From: Ignatzschineria sp. RMDPL8A
Lineage (GTDB): Bacteria > Pseudomonadota > Gammaproteobacteria > Cardiobacteriales > Wohlfahrtiimonadaceae
Assembly (NCBI RefSeq): GCF_029815055.1
Contig: NZ_JAPPWA010000002.1
Location: 248,001-312,000 of the forward strand
Length of the DNA stretch: 64,000 nt
Reading direction: 5' to 3'
Made by a program: the position numbers and the translations under genes. Positions 55,641 through 64,000 of this stretch are shown piece by piece (position 1 is the first letter of the stretch; every line of letters starts with the position of its first letter). Below the pieces are notes generated by a model, which had not been told where the DNA came from, made no database searches, and saw only the letters and a program-made list of their open reading frames with translations.

Positions 55641-56273
55641 ATGGAGAACGCGCTCCTTCGCATTGAGGATTTTACCGTCCAGCGCAATTATCAGCCGGTG
55701 TTTGAGCCTTATGGATTTACCCTTAGCGCCGGCGAATCGCTCTACCTTAAAGGGGCGAATGGTGCGGGGAAAACCACCTCGCTCCGCGTCCTTGCGGGGA
55801 TTAGTCAGCAATATCGCGGGAAGATTTTCCTCAATGCGATTGAGCGCCGTGAACTTCTGCATCACTATCCGCGTTCGATCATCTACGTTGGCCATGCGTT
55901 AAGCCTCAATTATGATCTTTCCGCGCGGGAAAATCTGGCCTCGATCTTAGCGATTCGTGGGCAAACTTTGAGTGAAAAAGAGTGTAACGAGGTGTTTGAA
56001 ACGCTCAATATTCCGCAACATGATCGGCCGATTCGCTATCTCTCTGCAGGGCAAAAACGCCGTGTTGCGCTCTCGAGACTTTGGTTTGAAGAGCGTCCCA
56101 TCTGGATTTTGGACGAACCCTTTACCGCGCTCGATGTGGGCTCCATTGAACTGCTTGAAGCGAAAATGGCAGCGCATATTGAGACGGGCGGGATGATTAT
56201 TTTCACCTCACACCAAGCGCCGAGTGATTGCGTGTTTACTAAAACCCTAACGGTGGAGGCGAAAACACGATGA
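55641..56273 (+). CDS. ccmA: Heme exporter ATP-binding protein CcmA
   Basis: ABC ATPase of 210 residues that drives release of holo-CcmE from CcmCD. Walker A is KGANGAGKTT, the signature reads YLSAGQKRRV, Walker B is IWILDEPFTALD and the switch His lies in FTSHQ. It starts six bases after ccmI and overlaps ccmB (ATGA). Position at the end of the cluster, not the beginning, is unusual. Confidence 0.95.
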   Translation: MENALLRIEDFTVQRNYQPVFEPYGFTLSAGESLYLKGANGAGKTTSLRVLAGISQQYRGKIFLNAIERRELLHHYPRSIIYVGHALSLNYDLSARENLASILAIRGQTLSEKECNEVFETLNIPQHDRPIRYLSAGQKRRVALSRLWFEERPIWILDEPFTALDVGSIELLEAKMAAHIETGGMIIFTSHQAPSDCVFTKTLTVEAKTR

Positions 56274-56941
56274 AGACCTTTTTAGCGATTATTCGGCGGG
56301 ATCTTAAAATCGGAATGCGCCAGCGCTCTGAGCTGATGATGCCGATTATGTTTTTCCTCATTATTGTGAGCCTTTTTCCCCTTGGTTTAGGGATTGAGGA
56401 GCAGGATCTAATTAAAGCATCCGCGCCAGCCATTTTATGGGTGGCAGCGTTACTCGCGACGATGCTGACGATGGATCGTCTCTTTAAAAATGATTATGAT
56501 GATGGCTCGCTTGAGCAATTTATCATTAGCGGGGCACCGCTCTATCCGCTTGTGTTAGGGAAAATTGTGGCGCACTGGATGTTAACGGCATTGCCACTTG
56601 TGTTTTTCTCGCCCATTTTGGGGGTGATGCTCTATTTTAGTTTTAGCGATGCGCTTAAAATTGCAGGGGTGCTCCTGCTTGGAACGCCGCTCCTTAGCCT
56701 AATTGGTGCGATGTGTGTGGGCATTGTGGTGGGGCTTCGTCAAGCGGGATTGCTACTTAGCATCATTATTTTACCGCTCTATATTCCGCTCCTAATTTTA
56801 GGGGTGCACATCGTTTCGGTCTTAGTGGCTGGCCACGAGATTAGCAGTTTTATTCTAATTTTAATCGCGGCGAATTTAATGGCGCTTGCGATCTGCCCGC
56901 TTGTGGCGGCGATTACGGTGAAAATGAGCGTCGAAGCGTAG
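56270..56941 (+). CDS. ccmB: Heme exporter membrane protein CcmB
   Basis: Permease partner of CcmA, 223 residues, six helices. The family N-terminal block FLAIIRRDLKIGMRQRSELMMPIMFF and the LEQFIISGAPLYPLVLGKI stretch are clear. Last gene of the ccm cluster, followed by a terminator. Confidence 0.94.
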   Translation: MKTFLAIIRRDLKIGMRQRSELMMPIMFFLIIVSLFPLGLGIEEQDLIKASAPAILWVAALLATMLTMDRLFKNDYDDGSLEQFIISGAPLYPLVLGKIVAHWMLTALPLVFFSPILGVMLYFSFSDALKIAGVLLLGTPLLSLIGAMCVGIVVGLRQAGLLLSIIILPLYIPLLILGVHIVSVLVAGHEISSFILILIAANLMALAICPLVAAITVKMSVEA

Positions 56942-56963
56942 CTTTTACTGCGTTATCTCAATG

Positions 56964-57000
56964 AAAACCTAAGATTCTTTTGCAAGACTTAGGTTTTTTT
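56964..57000 (+). terminator. Terminator after ccmB
   Basis: AAAACCTAAG / CTTAGGTTTT arms with a 14-base loop and a seven-T tail. Confidence 0.88.
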
Positions 57001-57046
57001 ATGCGCGGAATTTGGTGCGTCATTACATTTTTTAATCTCACTTTAT

Positions 57047-57075
57047 TTGACAACATGGTTGTCAAGTTTTAAACT
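57047..57075 (+). promoter_or_regulatory. marR-acrAB promoter with palindromic operator
   Basis: TTGACAAC-ATG-GTTGTCAA (57047-57065) is a perfect eight-base-arm palindrome. Its left arm contains a consensus -35 (TTGACA, 57047-57052), and TAAACT at 57070-57075 is 17 bases further on as -10. A MarR dimer bound here would block RNA polymerase, so autorepression of the operon is the natural reading. Confidence 0.7.
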
Positions 57076-57114
57076 ACGTCATTGTTATTCTATAGGATTC
57101 ATGACTAGGTAAAT

Positions 57115-57558
57115 GTGAAAGAAATTAGTAAAAAAGAGCAGTTAGAGCAGGTAGTCTCCGGCGTTTTTGCCGCATCGATCAAGTTAAATCGGATCGCAGA
57201 AGAGCTCCTCAATAACAGTCAGTACAACATTGGTTGCACGGCACTATCGGTGATGGTGTCGATTCGTCGTTCTGAAAATCATATTACAGTGCCACAAATT
57301 GCGGAAAAATATCTGATTTCTCGCCAAGCGGTGCAACGGCAGGTAACGCAGTTAATGGAGGAAGGGCTGATTGAAAAGTGTGAAAACCCGAATCATAAGC
57401 GTTCCTCTTTTTATGTGCTGACGGAAAAAGGTGAAATGACGCTCGATGCGATTTTTATGGACGTATTTGACCCATGGATGAACGGGCTGGTGAAAAAGTA
57501 TGATCATATTGATTTGAGTGGCGTATTAACTGTTTTGAATGAAGTGACCCATTTTTAG
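57115..57558 (+). CDS. MarR family transcriptional regulator
   Basis: 147-residue winged-helix regulator. The recognition region is VPQIAEKYLISRQAVQRQVTQL, followed by the wing (CENPNHKRSSFYVLTEKG); N- and C-terminal helices form the dimer interface. The start is GTG. It is 32 bases upstream of the pump genes and downstream of a palindromic operator, so it most likely represses itself and acrAB, with release by a small-molecule ligand. Confidence 0.9.
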   Translation: MKEISKKEQLEQVVSGVFAASIKLNRIAEELLNNSQYNIGCTALSVMVSIRRSENHITVPQIAEKYLISRQAVQRQVTQLMEEGLIEKCENPNHKRSSFYVLTEKGEMTLDAIFMDVFDPWMNGLVKKYDHIDLSGVLTVLNEVTHF

Positions 57559-57590
57559 AATAAAAACCCAAATTAAGAGATAGGATTGGT

Positions 57591-58874
57591 ATGAAAAAAA
57601 GAGTTAAATCGATACAGAGTCTTCTCGCATTATCGGTAGCAGCGCTTGTATTGACAGGCTGTTTTAGTGGCGAGAAAAAGGAAGAAGCCGGCATGCAGAT
57701 TCCGAGCGTGGTAGTGGAGCAAGTTGAAAAACGCAACATTACTGTTGAGTCGGAACTGCCGGGGCGAACGATTGCATCGGTGATGGCGGAAGTGCGCCCT
57801 CAGGTTGGCGGCATTATCTTGACGCAAAATTTCGAAGAGGGATCGAGCGTTGAGGAGGGGCAGACACTCTATCAGATCGATTCGGCGATCTATGAAGCAA
57901 ATCTCCGTCAAGCAAGAGCGGGGCTTGAGCGTGCCAAAGCGGCGCAATATGCGGCAAAAATGCGGGCAGAGCGGATGAACTCGCTTCGTAGCAGTGGCTC
58001 AAAAGCGGTAAGTGCGCAGGATGTTGATGATGCAAACGCAGCACTCGCTCAAGCCAATGCCGAAGTCTATGGTGCTGAAGCGCAAGTGAAAAATGCTGAG
58101 ATCAACGTCAACTACAGTAAAATGCTCGCACCGATTAGCGGAAAAATTGGTAAATCTAACTTTACCCAAGGGGCGCTCGTTTCACCAGGGCAACAGCTTG
58201 AGATGGCGGTGATTCAGCAGCTCAATCCGATGCGCGTTGATATTGCCTATTCAGCGGCGGAGTACTCCGACCTTCAACGTAAAATTAAATCGGGCGTTTA
58301 TAAAAGCCAGACCCGTATCGATCAACATGGGAAAGAGGTGAAATATCATCCCGTTCGCATTTTCTTAGAAGATGGCTCGCTCTATCCTGAGACCGGCTAC
58401 ATTCGCTTTGAAGACCCGACCGTTGATTTAACCACTGGTTCAATTCTCCTTCAGGCAGAATTTAATAATGATGAAGGTGCACTCCTTCCGGGAATGTTTG
58501 TTAAAACCGTGGTTGAGCAGGGGATTGAGATTGGTGCAGTAACCGTACCTCAACGCATTTTGACGCAAGATTTATCCGGCAAAAGTAAGGTAATTATTGC
58601 GCGTAAAGCAGATGCAGAAGAGCGAGCGATGATGAAAGAGCAGATGGGCGCGGATGTTGAGTGGGTTGCGCAAGAGCGTTCGGTGGTGATCTCTCGCTCA
58701 CACAGTACTGATTGGGTATTGGCCTCGGGCTTAGAAGAGGGCGAATTTGTGGTAACGCGCGGCTTCCAGCTCATTCAAATGGCGCTTCAACGTTCGCCAA
58801 GCCCCATTATTCCAGTAGAAGTACTCACCGAAGATGTCTACACCAAAGCGATACTGGAAGGTACAGGGAAATAA
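57591..58874 (+). CDS. RND efflux periplasmic adaptor (AcrA/MexA family)
   Basis: Membrane-fusion protein of 427 residues. The N-terminus is a lipoprotein signal ending LVLTGC. The lipoyl halves (ASVMAEVRPQVGGII and ILAPISGKIGKSNFTQGALV-like) flank an alpha-hairpin with Ala/Gln-rich coiled coil (RQARAGLERAKAAQYAAKM). Beta-barrel and membrane-proximal domains follow. Partner of the RND pump encoded 44 bases downstream. Symbols acrA or mexA would be by analogy only. Confidence 0.93.
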   Translation: MKKRVKSIQSLLALSVAALVLTGCFSGEKKEEAGMQIPSVVVEQVEKRNITVESELPGRTIASVMAEVRPQVGGIILTQNFEEGSSVEEGQTLYQIDSAIYEANLRQARAGLERAKAAQYAAKMRAERMNSLRSSGSKAVSAQDVDDANAALAQANAEVYGAEAQVKNAEINVNYSKMLAPISGKIGKSNFTQGALVSPGQQLEMAVIQQLNPMRVDIAYSAAEYSDLQRKIKSGVYKSQTRIDQHGKEVKYHPVRIFLEDGSLYPETGYIRFEDPTVDLTTGSILLQAEFNNDEGALLPGMFVKTVVEQGIEIGAVTVPQRILTQDLSGKSKVIIARKADAEERAMMKEQMGADVEWVAQERSVVISRSHSTDWVLASGLEEGEFVVTRGFQLIQMALQRSPSPIIPVEVLTEDVYTKAILEGTGK

Positions 58875-58918
58875 TCGATTCACCGATGAATCGCAGGCAA
58901 CACAAAAGGATATTATAA

Positions 58919-61900
58919 ATGGCACACTTTTTTATTGATCGTCCGATATTTGCATGGGTTCTTGCAATTATGACGATAGCTATCGGGATATTTGCCGGGG
59001 TGAATCTGCCCGTTGCGCAATATCCGCAAATTGCGCCACCAGAAGTTCGGGTTATGGCCGTCTATCCTGGTGCGAACGCAGAAACTGTTGAAGAGAGTGT
59101 AACGCAGGTGATCGAGCAGAGTTTAACCGGGCTCGATGGATTCCGTTATATGTCTTCACAAAGTTCAAGTACTGGGGTGGTCTCGATTGCGATCACCTTT
59201 GAGCAGGGAACGGACCCAGATATGGCGCAAGTTCAGGTACAGAACAAAATTCAAACGGCGCTCACCCAGCTTCCTCAAGCAGTACAGCAGCAAGGGATTC
59301 AAGTACAAAAATCATCCAGTTCATTCTTGATGGTGGTCGGATTCTACTCGCCTGATGGCTCTTTAACCCATGCGGACTTAGGAGACTATGTCGCGTCGAA
59401 TATCTCCGAGCCGCTTAGCCGACTCTACGGGATTGGGGAAACGCAACTCTTTGGCTCTGGTTATGCGATGAACATCTGGCTTGACCCGATGAAACTTAAT
59501 CAATATGGCATGACCTCACTCGATGTGGTTGCGGCGATTAAAGAGCAAAATACGCAAGCAACGCTCGGTGATTTAGGGGCAATGCCGGCGAAAAAAGAGC
59601 AGGTACTGCGCTATACCATCAATGCACAATCGCTTTTAGAGACGGAAGCGGAGTTTAAAGCGATCCAACTTCGCGTAAATGAAGATGGAAGTAAAGTCCT
59701 ATTAGACGATGTGGCGCGGGTGGAACTGTCGCCTGAAAATGAGCAATTCTCCTCGCACTATAACGGTAAACCCGCAACGGCGATGGCGATTAACTTAGCC
59801 TCTGGTGCCAATGCGCTCGATACGGCAAAAGCGGTGCGCGAGTTCTTAGAAACGGCGAGCTTAAACTTCCCGGAAGGGATGGAATATATGTATCCTTACG
59901 ATACAACGCCCTTTGTTGAGGTGTCGATCAATAACGTAATGGGGACCTTAATTGAGGCGATCATTCTCGTATTTATCGTGATGTATGTCTTCCTCCGAAG
60001 CTTCCGCGCGGCACTGATTCCGCTCCTTGCGATTCCCTATGTATTATGCGGGACGCTGGCAATTTTGGCGGCGATGGGCTTTATCTTAAATACCTTAACC
60101 CTCTTTGCGATGGTCCTTGCGATCGGGCTGCTCGTTGATGACGCGATCGTTGTGGTAGAAAACGTTGAGCGGATTATGGAAGAAGAGGATGCGACCCCTT
60201 ATGAAGCGGCGAAGAAAACGATGGATCAGATCGTTGGCGCGCTTGTTGGGATCGGGGTGGTGCTTTCAGCGGTATTCGTACCGATGGCCTTTATGCCGGG
60301 CGCGACAGGGATTATCTATCGCCAATTCTCGGTGACGATTATTACCGCGATGCTCCTTTCGGTGCTTGTTGCGATTATCTTTACGCCATCACTCTGTGCG
60401 ACGATCTTAAAATCAAAAGAAGATCAAGCAAAAGAGCCGACGGGGTTATTGAAAATCTGGTTGACGCTTGTTGCGCCGATTACCAAAGTAATTCACCTTT
60501 TAGTGGATGGCTTTAACCGTCTCTTTGATCGCGGGAACGTGGCCTATGAGAAAGGCGTTCGTGGTGCGGTAACTCGTCCAAAACGCTTTGTGATGGGACT
60601 TTTGATCGTGCTTGTGGGCGTTGGATTTCTCTTTAAAACGATTCCAACGAGCTTCTTACCGGAAGAGGACCAAGGGTTTGCGCTTGGGCAGATTATTAAC
60701 CCAAGTAACGCCTCCCTTAATGTCACCGAAGAAGCGCTTGCCTCTCTGACCCAATATATTTTGGAAGAAGAGAGCGAAAACGTGCAGTCGATCATGACCG
60801 TTGCGGGCTTTAGCTTTACCGGTCGCGGAAGTGACCAAGCGCTCTACTTCCTCATGATGAAACCGTGGGATGAGCGTAAAGAGCCGATCCAAGCAACACT
60901 TGGCCGAGTCAATCAGCATTTGATGGGCTTTGCACTTAAACATAATGCCTTTGGATTTGCCTTTATTCCGCCAGCAATCCCAGAACTTGGGGTATCAACC
61001 GGGGTTGAGTTTTATCTGCAAGACTCGATCGGGCTTGGGCATGAGGAGCTGTTAAAAGCGGCGAATATGCTCAAACAAGAGATCAGCCAATCGCCGATCT
61101 TCAATGCGCAAACCTTGCGTGACGGCAGTATGATGGATAAAGCGGAATACTATATCGACATCGACCGTGACCGTGCGCGAGCGCTTCAAGTACCGATCGA
61201 TATGATTAACCAATCGCTCTCGGTGGCGTGGGGTGGTATGTATGTTAACGACTTCGTCGATCGTGGCCGAATCAAAAAGGTTCAGGTGCAAGGTGACGCT
61301 GAATTTCGTATGATGCCGTCCGACTTTAATCGCTGGTATGTGCGTAATACCAAAGGTGAAATGGTGCCCTTTAGTGCCTTTGCCTCCGGTAAATGGAGCT
61401 CTGGTTCTCCTCAGATTGACCGTTTTAATGGTAATCCGGCGTTTAAACTCTCCGTTGAAGCGAACCAAGGTCGCAGTACCGGTGAAGCGATGCTGGAGAT
61501 TGAGCGTCTTGTGCGTGACAAACTCCCTCAAGGGATTGATGTGGCGTGGTCAGGGACTTCCTATGAAGAGCGTCAAACCGGCGATATTCAGGCGGTACTT
61601 TTTGCGGTATCGGTCTTTGTTATCTTCCTAAGTTTAGCGGCGCTTTATGAGTCGTGGAGCATTCCGATTGCGGTACTTCTCACTATTCCGGTGGGGATTA
61701 TCGGGGCGGTATTGACGGCGCATTTAGGTAAAGGCCTTGATAATGACGTTTACTTCCAAGTAGGGATGTTGACGACGATTGGGCTAACAGCGAAAAATGC
61801 AATTCTAATCGTAGAATTTGCCCGTGACATCATGCGTGAAGGAAAAGATGTGATCACCGCAACGGTTGAAGCGGCGCACTTACGTCTTCGCCCAATTATG

Positions 61901-62083
61901 ATGACCTCGATCGCGTTTGGTCTTGGGGTTGTGCCTCTTGCGCTGGCAAACGGTGCGGGCTCTGGCGCACAAAACGTGGTGGGTAAAACCGTTGTCGGCG
62001 GGATGATCGCAGGGACCTTCCTCGTGATCTTCTACGCTCCGGTCTTCTTTAGATTGATCGTTGGAAAACGCACGAAAGTGTAG
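58919..62083 (+). CDS. RND multidrug efflux pump (AcrB/MexB, HAE1 family)
   Basis: Inner-membrane drug/proton antiporter, 1054 residues. Proton-relay D407 and D408 lie in GLLVDDAIVVVEN, at the same numbering as E. coli AcrB. The N-terminus AHFFIDRPIFAWVLAI and the FVPMAFMPGATGIIYRQFSVT block are typical of HAE1 pumps. No TolC/OprM gene follows; a terminator ends the operon, so the outer-membrane channel must be encoded elsewhere. Confidence 0.96.
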   Translation: MAHFFIDRPIFAWVLAIMTIAIGIFAGVNLPVAQYPQIAPPEVRVMAVYPGANAETVEESVTQVIEQSLTGLDGFRYMSSQSSSTGVVSIAITFEQGTDPDMAQVQVQNKIQTALTQLPQAVQQQGIQVQKSSSSFLMVVGFYSPDGSLTHADLGDYVASNISEPLSRLYGIGETQLFGSGYAMNIWLDPMKLNQYGMTSLDVVAAIKEQNTQATLGDLGAMPAKKEQVLRYTINAQSLLETEAEFKAIQLRVNEDGSKVLLDDVARVELSPENEQFSSHYNGKPATAMAINLASGANALDTAKAVREFLETASLNFPEGMEYMYPYDTTPFVEVSINNVMGTLIEAIILVFIVMYVFLRSFRAALIPLLAIPYVLCGTLAILAAMGFILNTLTLFAMVLAIGLLVDDAIVVVENVERIMEEEDATPYEAAKKTMDQIVGALVGIGVVLSAVFVPMAFMPGATGIIYRQFSVTIITAMLLSVLVAIIFTPSLCATILKSKEDQAKEPTGLLKIWLTLVAPITKVIHLLVDGFNRLFDRGNVAYEKGVRGAVTRPKRFVMGLLIVLVGVGFLFKTIPTSFLPEEDQGFALGQIINPSNASLNVTEEALASLTQYILEEESENVQSIMTVAGFSFTGRGSDQALYFLMMKPWDERKEPIQATLGRVNQHLMGFALKHNAFGFAFIPPAIPELGVSTGVEFYLQDSIGLGHEELLKAANMLKQEISQSPIFNAQTLRDGSMMDKAEYYIDIDRDRARALQVPIDMINQSLSVAWGGMYVNDFVDRGRIKKVQVQGDAEFRMMPSDFNRWYVRNTKGEMVPFSAFASGKWSSGSPQIDRFNGNPAFKLSVEANQGRSTGEAMLEIERLVRDKLPQGIDVAWSGTSYEERQTGDIQAVLFAVSVFVIFLSLAALYESWSIPIAVLLTIPVGIIGAVLTAHLGKGLDNDVYFQVGMLTTIGLTAKNAILIVEFARDIMREGKDVITATVEAAHLRLRPIMMTSIAFGLGVVPLALANGAGSGAQNVVGKTVVGGMIAGTFLVIFYAPVFFRLIVGKRTKV

Positions 62084-62114
62084 TGACGATCAAGTAAAGA
62101 AACACCATAAAAAC

Positions 62115-62152
62115 AAAAACCGGCTCCAGAATTATCTGTGAGCCGGTTTTTT
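62115..62152. terminator. Bidirectional terminator between pump gene and ridA
   Basis: Perfect 12-base arms AAAAACCGGCTC / GAGCCGGTTTTT with A and T runs on both sides, between convergent genes. Confidence 0.9.
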
Positions 62153-62191
62153 ATCGCTTGAATAAAGCGACATTAAAACGGACGCATAAAC

Positions 62192-62575
62192 TTATTTAAC
62201 GTAAGCGATCGCTTCCACTTCCACTAATACGCCCATCGGTAATTTACCGACTTCAAAGCATGAGCGCGCAGGCGTATTTTCAGACCCAAAGAACTCTGCA
62301 TAGACTTCATTAAAAGCGGCAAAGTCTTTAATATCGTCTAAGAAACAGGTGGTTTTGAGTACGCTATCAAAGCCCGCTCCCGCCTCTTCAAGGACTGCTT
62401 TTAAGTTAAGGAGCGTTTGGCGTGCTTGCGCTTTTACATCGCCCTCGACCACTTGCATCGTAGCAGGATCGAGTGGAATTTGGCCTGAGGTAAAGACTAA
62501 GTTACCAAGTGCATTCGCTTGTGAATAAGGACCCACCGCTTTCGGTGCGTTATCAGTATGAATAATTTTTTTCAT
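62192..62575 (-). CDS. ridA: RidA family enamine/imine deaminase
   Basis: 127-residue YjgF/YER057c/UK114 protein that hydrolyses reactive 2-aminoacrylate-type intermediates from PLP enzymes. N-terminal NAPKAVGPYSQANALGNLVFTSGQIPLD and C-terminal NTPARSCFEVGKLPMGVLVEVEAIA contain the substrate-binding Arg (PARS) and Glu. Length is full. It follows the phosphofructokinase gene by 42 bases with AAGGAG. Confidence 0.95.
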   Translation of the reverse strand: MKKIIHTDNAPKAVGPYSQANALGNLVFTSGQIPLDPATMQVVEGDVKAQARQTLLNLKAVLEEAGAGFDSVLKTTCFLDDIKDFAAFNEVYAEFFGSENTPARSCFEVGKLPMGVLVEVEAIAYVK

Positions 62576-62617
62576 GATGTCTCCTTGATAGTATTTTTAT
62601 AGTGCGTGTGATTCGGG

Positions 62618-63652
62618 TTAAATGCCCATGCAGACGCCGGTGTCGAGCATCGTTTTAATGAGGCTATGATTGCGCGGTAATAGACGGGGTTTCCCGGCCA
62701 CTTCCTCGATTGGCACCGAGGTGAGTTTACCATTTTGTTGCGCGACCATCACACCGTATTGTGACTTTTTAATGAGCTCGATTGCTTTAGTGCCGCATTG
62801 GGTGGCAAAGATTCGGTCACTTGCCGTTGGCACGCCGCCACGGCTCACATAACCAAGCGTTGTTAAACGGGCTTGCATTCCGGTGAGTTCTGGAATAGCA
62901 TCGACGATCTTAATCGCTTCGGCATGTTTTTTGGGTTTAAGACCGAGCGCGTGATTCTCTTCCGAGACTGCGCCTTCCGCAATCACAAGTAGCGCCGAGC
63001 GTTTGTTATAGATATGTTTGTTAATGTATTTGACGAGCGATTCCATCGAGTAGGGCATCTCAGGAATAAGGCAGATATCCGCCGAGCCACCAAGCGCCGC
63101 GCCTGCTGCTAACCAACCGGCATCGCGTCCCATCACCTCTAAAATCATTAACCGGTGATGAGAATCGGCCGTTGTGCGAAGGCGATCGAGCGCCATCACA
63201 GAGACGTGAACCGCCGTATCATAGCCAAAGGTGACATCGGTTTTCGCAATGTCATTATCGATGGTTTTCGGAAGGGTGACGACTGGAATGCCCGCTTGAT
63301 GGAGATAGGAGGCAAATCGTTGCGTTCCGTCCCCTCCAAGGCAGACAAGGGCATCGAGCTCCAGTTTTTTAAAGCTCTCAACGCAGTTTGCGACCGCCTC
63401 TTCGGTATTGCGGGCACGTCCACCACCTCGGCCGGTTCCTAAAATGGTGCCACCGGTCCCTGCGATTTGATAGACATCTTCAAAGGTGAGGGGCGTGTGC
63501 GCCATTTCTGCCAATCCAACAAATCCGTCATTAATCCCGGTGACTTTCCAGCCCTCTTTGAGCGCCGATAAGGTAACGCCTCGAAGCGCTGCATTAAGCC
63601 CCTGACAGTCACCGCCTGCGGTTAAAATCCCGATATGTTTTCCGTTCGCCAT
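62618..63652 (-). CDS. 6-phosphofructokinase, mixed ATP/PPi signature
   Basis: Glycolytic kinase of 344 residues. The start at the ATG giving MANGKHIGILTAGGDCQGLN fits the family; a further ATG 45 bases upstream lies inside ygfZ. The nucleotide loop reads GGDGT with G109, equivalent to Gly104 of E. coli PfkA, as in ATP enzymes. The catalytic loop reads PKTIDND with K129, where ATP enzymes have Gly124 and PPi enzymes have Lys. This Gly/Lys combination defines the group III PFKs, several of which use ATP. Phosphate donor therefore needs testing. It lies between ygfZ and ridA in one operon. Confidence 0.9.
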   Translation of the reverse strand: MANGKHIGILTAGGDCQGLNAALRGVTLSALKEGWKVTGINDGFVGLAEMAHTPLTFEDVYQIAGTGGTILGTGRGGGRARNTEEAVANCVESFKKLELDALVCLGGDGTQRFASYLHQAGIPVVTLPKTIDNDIAKTDVTFGYDTAVHVSVMALDRLRTTADSHHRLMILEVMGRDAGWLAAGAALGGSADICLIPEMPYSMESLVKYINKHIYNKRSALLVIAEGAVSEENHALGLKPKKHAEAIKIVDAIPELTGMQARLTTLGYVSRGGVPTASDRIFATQCGTKAIELIKKSQYGVMVAQQNGKLTSVPIEEVAGKPRLLPRNHSLIKTMLDTGVCMGI

Positions 63653-63662
63653 GATAGTGTTT

Positions 63663-64000
63663 TTACTCCCAAATATGTTCGATCGTGATGGGTTCATTAA
63701 GTTTTAGCGCCGATTCTTTCGCGCTCAATTGAATCACCGCGAGCGCATTATCCCCTTCAAAGTAGATAATCGTTCCCGCTGATTTATCCTCATCATTAAG
63801 GATTTCTGCGCCATAGGCAAGTTCTTTTACGTTACTTGCTGTAATTTTTGCAAGGCGGCGTTTCGGAGCGCCTAAATACTCCATCCGCGCCACTACCTCT
63901 TGTCCGGTATAGCACCCTTTTTTAAAGTGAATCCCGTTCAATTTATCGAGGCTTAACATATGAGGCACAAACTTTTCCGTTGTCGCTTGGGTAATCCAAG
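63663..64000 (-). CDS. ygfZ: YgfZ/GcvT-like folate-binding protein (5' end off the window)
   Basis: Tetrahydrofolate-dependent protein that helps maintain certain Fe-S enzymes. Only the C-terminal 111 residues are visible, open to the right edge. The signature KKGCYTGQEVVARMEYLG, with the redox-active Cys, identifies YgfZ. Upstream sequence WITQATTEKFVPHMLSLDKL continues the frame to the edge. The stop is 10 bases before the phosphofructokinase start. Confidence 0.92.
   Translation of the reverse strand, partial: WITQATTEKFVPHMLSLDKLNGIHFKKGCYTGQEVVARMEYLGAPKRRLAKITASNVKELAYGAEILNDEDKSAGTIIYFEGDNALAVIQLSAKESALKLNEPITIEHIWE

Overview
The window is a stretch of ordinary bacterial chromosome, densely coding, with no insertion sequence, prophage, integrase or CRISPR array that I can see. 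Gene content points to a gammaproteobacterium: Tyr/Gly/Thr tRNAs-tuf-tRNA-Trp-secE-nusG-rplKAJL-rpoBC, a three-gene pntAA-pntAB-pntB transhydrogenase, type IV pilus minor pilins, system I (Ccm) cytochrome c maturation, qmcA-nfeD, and an acrAB-type pump under a MarR repressor. The moderate-to-low GC content (judged by eye) and the gene mix would fit Cardiobacteriales (Wohlfahrtiimonas/Ignatzschineria-like). That placement is an inference, not something the window proves.

Layout. 1-3.7 kb: sbcC (cut by the left edge) and sbcD on the minus strand. 3.7-5 kb: a small membrane protein and a GNAT acetyltransferase, then a short degraded-looking coding remnant. 5-7.6 kb: metY and metA, which together make homocysteine directly from homoserine, acetyl-CoA and sulfide. 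7.6-9.3 kb: an L,D-transpeptidase lipoprotein. 9.3-23 kb: the large translation/transcription block (four tRNAs, EF-Tu, SecE, NusG, L11, L1, L10, L7/L12, RpoB, RpoC), with a leader before rplJ and two hairpins between rplL and rpoB. 23-29 kb: nusB, pilU, tcdA and a five-gene minor pilin operon. 29-33.5 kb: ftsB, prfA, a cytoplasmic-looking CpdB-type phosphoesterase and an SDR oxidoreductase.

33.5-40.3 kb is on the minus strand: fmdB-aspS, erpA, then the compact cluster qmcA-nfeD-DUF2868 protein-DUF3482 GTPase. 40.5-45.3 kb is on the plus strand: an alpha/beta hydrolase behind a perfect FNR-type site, a TauE/SafE permease, polA and a TM2 protein. 45.4-49 kb: a MOSC protein and the transhydrogenase genes, minus strand. 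49.4-56.9 kb: a complete ccm cluster in the order C-D-E-F-G-H-I-A-B. 57-62.1 kb: marR-acrA-acrB with a palindromic operator on the promoter. 62.2-64 kb: ridA, a phosphofructokinase and ygfZ (cut by the right edge), minus strand.

Most of this is housekeeping. The best candidate for an under-described system is the qmcA-nfeD-DUF2868-DUF3482 cluster: an SPFH/NfeD membrane-microdomain pair translationally coupled to a polytopic membrane protein and a GTPase with an incomplete G4 motif and a glycine-rich hydrophobic segment. Other points worth checking are the acetyl-type MetA, a possibly non-discriminating AspRS, a phosphofructokinase with a mixed ATP/PPi signature, a CpdB-like enzyme without a signal peptide, and the rearranged ccm and minor pilin operons.
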